From assembly GCA_950097015.1 (NCBI GenBank), contig CATNEN010000009.1, positions 746,501-810,500 on the forward strand: 64,000 nt of DNA, written 5' to 3'. The notes under the pieces were generated by a model that was not told the DNA's origin, searched no databases, and saw only the letters and a program-made list of their open reading frames with translations. A program made the position numbers and the translations under genes. How positions within the stretch are numbered: position 1 is the first letter of the stretch; the number at the start of each line of letters is the position of its first letter. The stretch is from Macrostomum hystrix. Lineage: Eukaryota > Platyhelminthes > Macrostomidae. Positions 13,101 to 22,100 of the stretch are shown piece by piece.

Positions 13101-16100
13101 CGCTGGCATCCAGCTGTACTTCCTGCTGCACTGCATCCTGCTGTTCGCAGTGCCCTTCTGCATCCTGCTCTACGTTTACACCTGCGTCATCAAGAAGCTC
13201 TGGTTCAGCACCAAACAGTTCAGGCGGAGTGTGGCGTGAGTTACCGGAGGTTTTGGAGGCCGTTGTGCGCCCGTTAGTTTGCACTGAGTCCGGGTGTGTC
13301 CATGGACCACTAGCAGTTTAGCTGTGGAACGAGCGAGCGAGCATTGATCCAGAAAAACACAATACCGCTTTTACAGTAGAAAGACCCCGTAGGGTGGATC
13401 AAATAGCTACATTTTTCTTTTTCTGTATCTCACAAAATCTTCAACCAATGGCCATGAAAATCCTGCACATGGGCTCAATTTTTCCGATGAAACAACTTCC
13501 AGAATAACAAAACATCGGCATCGTTGAGACATTCAACGATCCTTGTCGGGGGTCTGGTTACAAATTAACCTATATTCTGCAAATTTTTTTCTGCTCACAA
13601 GATTTCATCATGTAGCTATCATTCGCTATTTTTTGAATATAATTGGTGAATAAAATATTATCGAACCAATACGGACGCGCCAAAGAGGTTTATACTGAGC
13701 AATGTTACTTCTCCTAGTCACCAGGGTACTTCTCCTAGTCACCAGGGTACTTCTCCTAGTCACCAGGGTACTTCTCCTAGTCACCAGGGTACTTCTCCTA
13801 GTCACCAGGGTACTTCTCCTAGTCACCAGGGTCTTCTCTCGTGACTAGGTTGTCACGAGAGGTTGTAGCCTAGTGGTTAGGGCGTCGGACTCACGACTTG
13901 AAGGTCAGGGGTTCGATTCCCGTCTCCACTGGAACAATTTGTGTCTTTTAGCAAGACACTTAACTCTGCATTGCTTCAGTTCACCCAGCTGTTAAATGGG
14001 TACCAGCATTAGCTGGGATAATTGAAGGTGGGTGTGGCGTCCCCCCAGTCCATGGACTGAACAGCCGTACGCAGCCTTCAGATGCGCCGCGCAATAGCTG
14101 CGGCTGTGCTGTCGGCTGCACATCTGACCCGATTGGGGCAGGTGTAATCAATTATTATTAATTATTATACAGGGTCTTCGAAAATAATGGCTGAATATCT
14201 CGACGACGCTGACCCGGTCGGCTTTGAAAGCAAGCTCATTGAATGTATTCAATACGTATTCAATGCTTCTGGTCTTGTGAAGCTCTACAAGCTCTAGTCT
14301 GAAATGACTAGTTAACCTCTGCTCTGATTCAGCTATCCAAGGCTCATGAAGTGCTCACAAGCTGTATGCTCACGGACTTCAAAGCTGTCTCTGACCGTTC
14401 TCAGGCTTGAACAGCGAATAGCCATCAGCCCTTGCAATTAGTCCGTGCCAACCGGCTTCCACAGCTGCCATTGGGCTGCGGCAAATCAGCTTAGCGACTA
14501 AAGTGCATGCCCAGATGCACTTTTATCACAAGGCGAAGCAGCATTCGCTGCATGTGCCAGCGAAATTCTTCCCCATGAAATTTTCCCGATGAAGATCAGA
14601 GTCTAATTTTTGACTTCTTGACTTCAGTGTTGTCCTAAATGGCTTTTTCTATAGCACTGACTCATTAATTAATTGCTTTTGAATTCAGCAACGTGAAACG
14701 GACTCACTACTGCAACTGACTCACCGTGGTTTGAATAGCTGGCAACTTGAGTCTAGTCATGAGCTGGGATTTCAGTACTTAATCTGCTCGGACTACTCAA
14801 TAGAATTCCCAGATCATAAGATTACTCAGACCTGCTCAGTGAAATTCCAGGCCATTCAGTCCCTTTTGATTGTGAGCTCAGATGAGGATCCGTGGGATGC
14901 GATATGGGGCAGATCGGAAATGGGATCAGAAGGGAGGGACAATAACAATGAGCCTGGGAAATAATTTGAAGAAGAATAAACAACTAGGGATAAATAAATG
15001 TCTTCAAGCTCACGGCAGACGAACAATGAGACTAGCAAATGGGAGGCAAAACAATGACAGACAGGGAGAGAGGAGACAGTGAGAGAGGAGACAGTGAGAG
15101 AGGAGACAGTGAGAGAGGAGACAGTGAGAGAGGAGACAGTGAGAGAGGAGACAGTGAGAGAGGAGACAGTGACAGAGGAGACAGTGAGAGCGGAGACAGT
15201 GACAGAGGAGACAGTGACAGAGGAGACAGTGACAGAGGAGACAGTGACAGAGGAGACAGTGACAGAGGAGACAGTGACAGAGGAGACAGTGACAGAGGAG
15301 ACAGTGAGAGAGGAGACAGTGAGAGAGGAGACAGTGAGAGAGGAGACAGTGACAGAGGAGACAGTGACAGAGGAGACAGTGACAGAGGAGACAGTGAGAG
15401 AGGAGACAGTGAGAGAGGAGACAGTGAGAGAGGAGACAGTGACAGAGGAGACAGTGAGAGAGGAGACAGTGACAGAGGAGACAGTGAGAGAGGAGACAGT
15501 GAGAGAGGAGACAGTGACAGAGGAGACAGTGAGAGGTGACAGTGAGAGAGGAGACAGTGACAGAGGAGACAGTGAGAGAGGAGACAGTGACAGAGGAGAC
15601 AGTGAGAGAGGAGACAGTGAGAGAGGAGACAGTGACAGAGGAGACAGTGAGAGGTGACAGTGAGAGCGGAGACAGTGACAGAGGAGACAGTGAGAGAGGA
15701 GACAGTGACAGAGGAGACAGTGACAGAGGAGACAGTGACAGAGGAGACAGTGAGAGGAGACAGTGAGAGCGGAGACAGGGAGAGAGGAGACAGTGACAGA
15801 GGAGACAGTGAGAGGTGACAGTGAGAGCGGAGACAGTGACAGAGGAGACAGTGAGAGAGGAGACAGTGACAGAGGAGACAGTGACAGAGGAGACAGTGAG
15901 AGAGGAGACAGTGAGAGAGGAGACAGTGAGAGCGGAGACAGTGACAGAGGAGACAGTGAGAGGAGACAGTGAGCGTGAGAGTGAGAGAGTGAGTAAAGTG
16001 TGTGATCCATGCAGTTTAACTTTGAGTTGGATCAGACATCGGTAGAAAAAGCGTCCCTGACCTGACAGGGGTGCTCAGCGCTGCTAAAGTGGGATTGGAA

Positions 16101-19100
16101 TATTTCTCATAATGATCTCAGCCAAGTGGATGTGCCTGGCTGTATCACTCCCAACCTCCTGTTTGATAAAATAAGTTTTCCCGTTTCTACTTCTCCCGCT
16201 GACACCCGTCATGCTGGGGTGGGTGCCAATGCCGTTTTTAATTGAGCAGTTTTCCTGGCGTGGCAGTCACCTGAGCTGGCACCTGAGCTGGCACCTGAGC
16301 CAGAGGGAGATGAGCGGAAGCGTGCGTGTGACCCTGGCCTACCTGTCTGCCTGGCCTAATTTAGAGGCAGTCTTTTGGTGAGATCGGGCCAAATGTGCGG
16401 CCGACAGCACAGCCGCAGAACGTGAAGGCTGCGTACGGCTGTTCAGTCCATGGACTGGTTGGGCGCCACAATTAGGCCAGCTGATGCTGGTACCAATTTA
16501 ACAGCTGGGTGAACTGAAAAGAACCAATGACCTTCAACTCAAACCACCCCCGTTAGAACCAAGAGCAACCAAGAGCAACTGGCAAAAAAAGGTCGCGCAT
16601 TTCAGAGCCGGGCAGTCGCAAGCTTCCTCAAGCAGCCGCTCAGCTTCAGGCGGCAAGCTTCAGGTCTGCCGCAATGAGCCAGCCGCCGCTGCCGCCGCTG
16701 CCGCCGCTGCTGCCGCTGCCGCCGCCGCCGTTGCCGCCGCAGAGGCCGCCGAAGACGCTGAGGCCGTTCAGCCGCTGAACAGCCGCTGCGCCAGGTCGAG
16801 ATCCACCGCCTCCGGTGGCGTCACTGGCTCCACGAATCAGCGGGACGCTGGCGGGCGCAACCCCAACGTGGAGAAGAGAAAGCAGGTGCGGCTGGCAAAC
16901 ACGACTTGCTCTCTCATCCGGGTCTATGGGATCTATGAGCTCGGGGAGCGGAGGCGGGGAGGTTGGGGTGGGCGCCCGGATTCGCGCCTGACTGCGGGTC
17001 AGCAGTCAACGCCTCACTGAATCCTGATCGTAACTGCCCGAGAATCGCTGTTGATTTCACTGATCCCTTTGTGACTGCCCTGCGTGATTTCGGCCATCGG
17101 ATATCCAATGCACTCGGCCACAGCAACAGGGGAGTGGGACTTTGTCATTTGGCGCTTCCTTTGCCGGTCATTGAAGAAAGCTTTCTGCTTTTATCGCTTC
17201 CTTGCACCGCTTTCTCTGCATCCCACTGTCAGCTGATCAATTGCCTCCCAATTGATCAGCTGACTGGGTGTCTGCCACTGTGCCACTGTGAGTGCGAACC
17301 ACCCACCTGACACCCACCTGACACCCACCTGACACCCACCTGACACCCACCTGACACCCACCTGACACCCACCTGACACCTACCTGACGCACACCTGAAA
17401 TCCACCTAATACACACCTGATACACACCTGAGACACACCTGACACCCAACAGACACCCTACTGACACCCAACTCTCATCTGGAGAGCTGCAAGCCCTCTG
17501 CTATCTTTGACTATCTATGCTATACCTCTCATGCTATCCGCGCCACTCTCCCATCTCCCTCTCACTCTCTCATCTCCCTCTCACTCTCTCATCTCCCTCT
17601 CACTCTCATCTCCCTCTCACTCTCTCATCTCCCTCTCTCTCTCATCTCCCTCTCACTCTCTCATCTCCCTCTCTCTCTCATCTCCCTCTCACTCTCTCAT
17701 CTCCCTCTCTCTCTCATCTCCCTCTCACTCTCTCATCTCCCTCTCTCTCTCATCTCCCTCTCACTCTCTCATCTCCCTCTCACTCTCTCATCTCCCTCTC
17801 TCTCTCATCTCCCTCTCACTCTCCCATCTCCCTCTCTCTCATCTCCCTCTCACTCTCCCATCTCCCTCTCACTCTCCCATCTCCCTCTCTCTCTCATCTC
17901 CCTCTCTCTCTCATCTCCCTCTCTCTCTCATCTCCCTCTCTCTCTCATCTCCCTCTCTCTCTCATCTCCCTCTCTCTCTCCCATCTCAGTTTCCTATCTC
18001 CCTCGCAGTCAAATTTCTCCCCCTGGGTTGCACTTTCTGATCTGTCTGGCCGATCTCAGCGGGCGAGTTCCGAGCTGCAGTGCCAGGCGCTGACGCCATT
18101 CTGCGAGCCAAGGCCTCCCGCTGCTCCCAAAATGAGGATTTGCTCGTCTTTCAGCCGCCTCGGGCCGCTGCTTCTGAAGTTAATCTCAAGAATCCCGCCC
18201 CAAATTTTTCTAATATCTACTCTTCACAAAATCCCTTTGGGGGGCCGGAGTGGGGCTGAATCCTCTTATAAGCTTTTTGGCTCCTCCACTTATTATCCCC
18301 AGCAACACATTGCCACTTTCACTCACTCACTCACTCACTCACTCACTCACTCACTCACTCACTCACTCACTCACTCACTCACTCACTCACTCACTCACTC
18401 ACTCACTCACTCACTCACTCACTCACTCACTCACTCACTCACTCACTCATTCACTCACTCACTCACTCACTCACTCACTCACTCACTCACTCACTCACTC
18501 ACTCACTCACTCACTCACTCACTCACTCACTCACTCACTCACTCACTCACTCACTCACTCACTCACTCACACGCAGATCATCATCATGCTGCTGGTGGTC
18601 ATGGTGGTTTTTTTCCTCGGCTGGCTGCCGAAGAGCGCCTTCAGCTTGTTCTCCCTGCACAAGCTGCGTAGCTTCGACGGCGACACGGGAATCGTCATCC
18701 TCATGGTGAGTCCGTTGGGATTTGTGGCTGGGAAAGGAATATGACTGTAGGGATACTTTTAGGATTTTTGGAATGAATTGGACTGTAGGGATGATCATTG
18801 TGAGGATCTTGGGAATAAGACTGTAGGGATGATCATTGTGAGGATCTTGGGAATAAGACTGTAGGGATGATCATTGTGAGGATCTTGGGAATAAGACTGT
18901 AGGGATGATCATAGTGAGGATCTTGGGAATAAGATTGTAGGGATGATCATTGTGAGGATCTTGGGAATAAGACTGTAGGGATGATCATTGTGAGGATCTT
19001 GGGAATAAGACTGTAGGGATGATCATTGTGAGGATCTTGGGAATAAGACTGTAGGGATGATCATCGTGAGGATCTTGGGAATAAGATTGTAGGGATGATC

Positions 19101-22100
19101 ATTGTGAGGATCTTGGGAATAAGACTGTAGGGACAATCATGAACTGTAGGCGGACATTGACCTGTGGCATCTGGCCAAAATAAACAGTCAAAGCCTGTGA
19201 AAGGGACTTTTAATGGCGCTTCCTGGAAAATATCCCCTCTGGGATCTGGGAGTGGCTGCATTGTTTTCTGTCAAGCGGGGTATCCATTTTGTTAATTAAA
19301 TTTCTTCTCCCAGGCTGTGATTGACAGCTCGGGCAGAAATGCTCCTTTGTGCTGAGCATTTCAATCTGAGAAAACTTCTCAAAACAGATTCAATTAATCT
19401 GAGGCATCACTCTGCAGCGCCTCCTCCGACATCTGTGAGGCCGGCGCGAAGCGTGCTATTTGTGACTACTGTCTCATCTTTCAATCTCTGAGCTGTCCCT
19501 GGACAATTCTCGTGGATTTCCATTTTAGAAATTTGCTCAGTGAAGCACGCCACTGTTTTCATTCTGCAAATAACAAAACAAACTTCTGATCTGATCCAGT
19601 TTGTGCAACATATCCGTTCCGGTCAGAATGGTACGCAGAGCTTACCATAGACTTCTCTCGCTTTTGCCGAGGACATGGAAATTCCAGTCTGCTAGAATTT
19701 TGGAATGGGTCTAGAGGGCTTGAGAAAAGCAGCAGAAAAAATATCTTCATGTGTGTATACTAACCAATGTACATAGCGGCATCGGTATGCCACTGTAAAA
19801 TCCGTCTATGGTCTGGGGTCTTGACCATAGAGTAGTTAGCAATCGAAAAATACTACATGTAGTGTATATCACGATTTTTGTCTCACTACGCCTTCAAGTT
19901 AAGAAACTGTTCTTCTTCCCATGTACTACGCGTACCAATAGTTGCTCAATCTTGGCAGGCTAGCATCAAGCACAGTTCATTAGACAGCAGCGATTTTTAA
20001 TAACTCTAAAACTAAATATGCAAATGGACGAGCTAATGACGTCGGATGATGAGGAATCGATTGTCTTGGATGAGGCGTCTGATGTCATGAAGACAGGTGA
20101 TGAAGAAGCGACCGACGAGATGCCATGGCGTCCTGCTATCGCTGAGATTGACGTCTCTGATAGTGAAACAGAGTTTCTTGGCACACCTGGCCTTAATCCT
20201 GGAATCGAAGTTCCCGTTAATATTGAGCAATCCACTTCATTTTTTCCTGGCCTCTTTCTACTCGACGCTTTGTTTGACGATTTAGCTAAATGGACTAACC
20301 GAAGAGCCGAGGCCGAAATCCATTCAACGCCTGCTGAGGACCTCCCTGTGAGTTATCAGAAATGGATCGATTGTATAGCAAGAATGAAGTGAAGAAGGTA
20401 ATCGGGATGTACCTCTACATGGGCAGCAACAAGAAGGCCGAGATAAACCAGTACTAGTGCATGGACAGCTACTATTCGACTCCATTCTTTCAAATCCCTG
20501 AAGCGCTCATCAGGGATCGCTTCAAGCAGCTGCTCGGTCTGCTTCGCTTTTACGATTGCGCTCAGGGTCCGGCTCCGGGCGATCCGTTGTTTAAGATCCG
20601 TCCTTTGCTGGACACCTTTAGACAGCTGTGCATGAATGTCTACATGCCGGAGGAGGATGTAAGCATCGACGAGTCACTGGTGCTGTACAAGGGGCACCTG
20701 TTCCTGCAAATGGTTCGGAATGCTTGGATTGTGTACTGTCAGTGTGGCGGGCGGAAGGTTTTTTTCCAAGTTTCTGGAGGCCAGCATTCGCGAATTGGTG
20801 CAGTGCACTGGAGGGAGTAGAAAGCGACCGGCTGCTGTAACTCTGGCAGTCTAGGCAATCGGTCTGATCGGCCCGCACTTTCCAACAAAAATAACGGCTC
20901 GCGAGAGTCAACCGAGACCTACGAAGCGGTGCCGCGTCTGCTATCGAGCTGGAAGCAGCAAGCGTACAATCTACTGCTGCCCGGAGTGCCCAGGTGCGCC
21001 AGGTCTGTGCCTGGAAGGCTGCTTTCAATAATGGCACGCCTAGTTGCAGTCCGATTGATTAACTGCAAGCGTTAAAAACTTGATGTTATCGAATTGTTGC
21101 GAGACTAAATTAAATTCAACCGTTTTTAACACGTTTTCAGTTTCAATTAGCTTAAAAAACTATTGTCAGTATAATTATTATAACTCAACCAGTCTAATAT
21201 AGCAGAATTTGACCAGTGTTATCTAGCATATTTTAACCTTTCTCATAGCCTAATTCGATATATCCTAAAGCGTACTGCAGCCTGTCTTTGAATACAAAAA
21301 TGGAAAACTATTGTTGTATGGAGAATATACGAGTATGCTTGGGTAAGCCCTGCTTACCATGACGACCGGAACGGATAAACATTTTTGGCCATAGACACTA
21401 ATTTGCTTGCTTTGGGCCAGACTGGAATTGGTGTGTCTACGTGGTAAGCATTGACATACAACCAAGTGTGCGTAAACGTCTCAAGCTCGTGTATAGTTTA
21501 TGGCCCAAAGGCCATCAAAGAAATAGATTGAAGTGTGCAGTAAATTCCGCAACTGTGCGGTAAATGATACTCCACTTGATCTCCGTGCCATCCCTCTTCT
21601 GAGCTACTATGCAGTAAATCCCAGACGGGTATTGTCTATGGGCCGAAGGAGCTGGTCTTGCGCACACACACTTGGTCATAAATCAATGCACTTATGCTAG
21701 GCTTCCTAGTGCGTAAATAGTCTATGGCACTCGTGCGCTGCGCGCACTCGTGCAAAGACTATTTACGCACTCGGAAGCCTAGCATAAATCTACCAGTGCA
21801 TTCCATCAGACTTTTGGAGGTTAAAAGGTAAATGAAGGTATACACCAACATGTAGTTGCTTATTTTGTTATGCCGATGCATTTCGACCTAACAGGTCATC
21901 TTCAGGGCTTTAACAACTAGCGGAGAGTCACACGCAGCCAAATATATTTAGATGAACAAAACTGTACAATACCGAGTGAGCATTTCAATCCAGTCCGGTC
22001 AGAAAAGGGAGAGAGAGACACAAACAGAACGCAACACACACTAAAACACTTTGAGCTGGCGGCACTGCACCTCCCATGGCAAGTTGAGTATTAACTCCCA

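Noticed and set aside
14856-16010. 384-codon minus-strand frame of Leu-Ser-Pro/Val-Ser-Ser repeats
   Set aside because: Product of the 15-bp array, which keeps several frames open at once.
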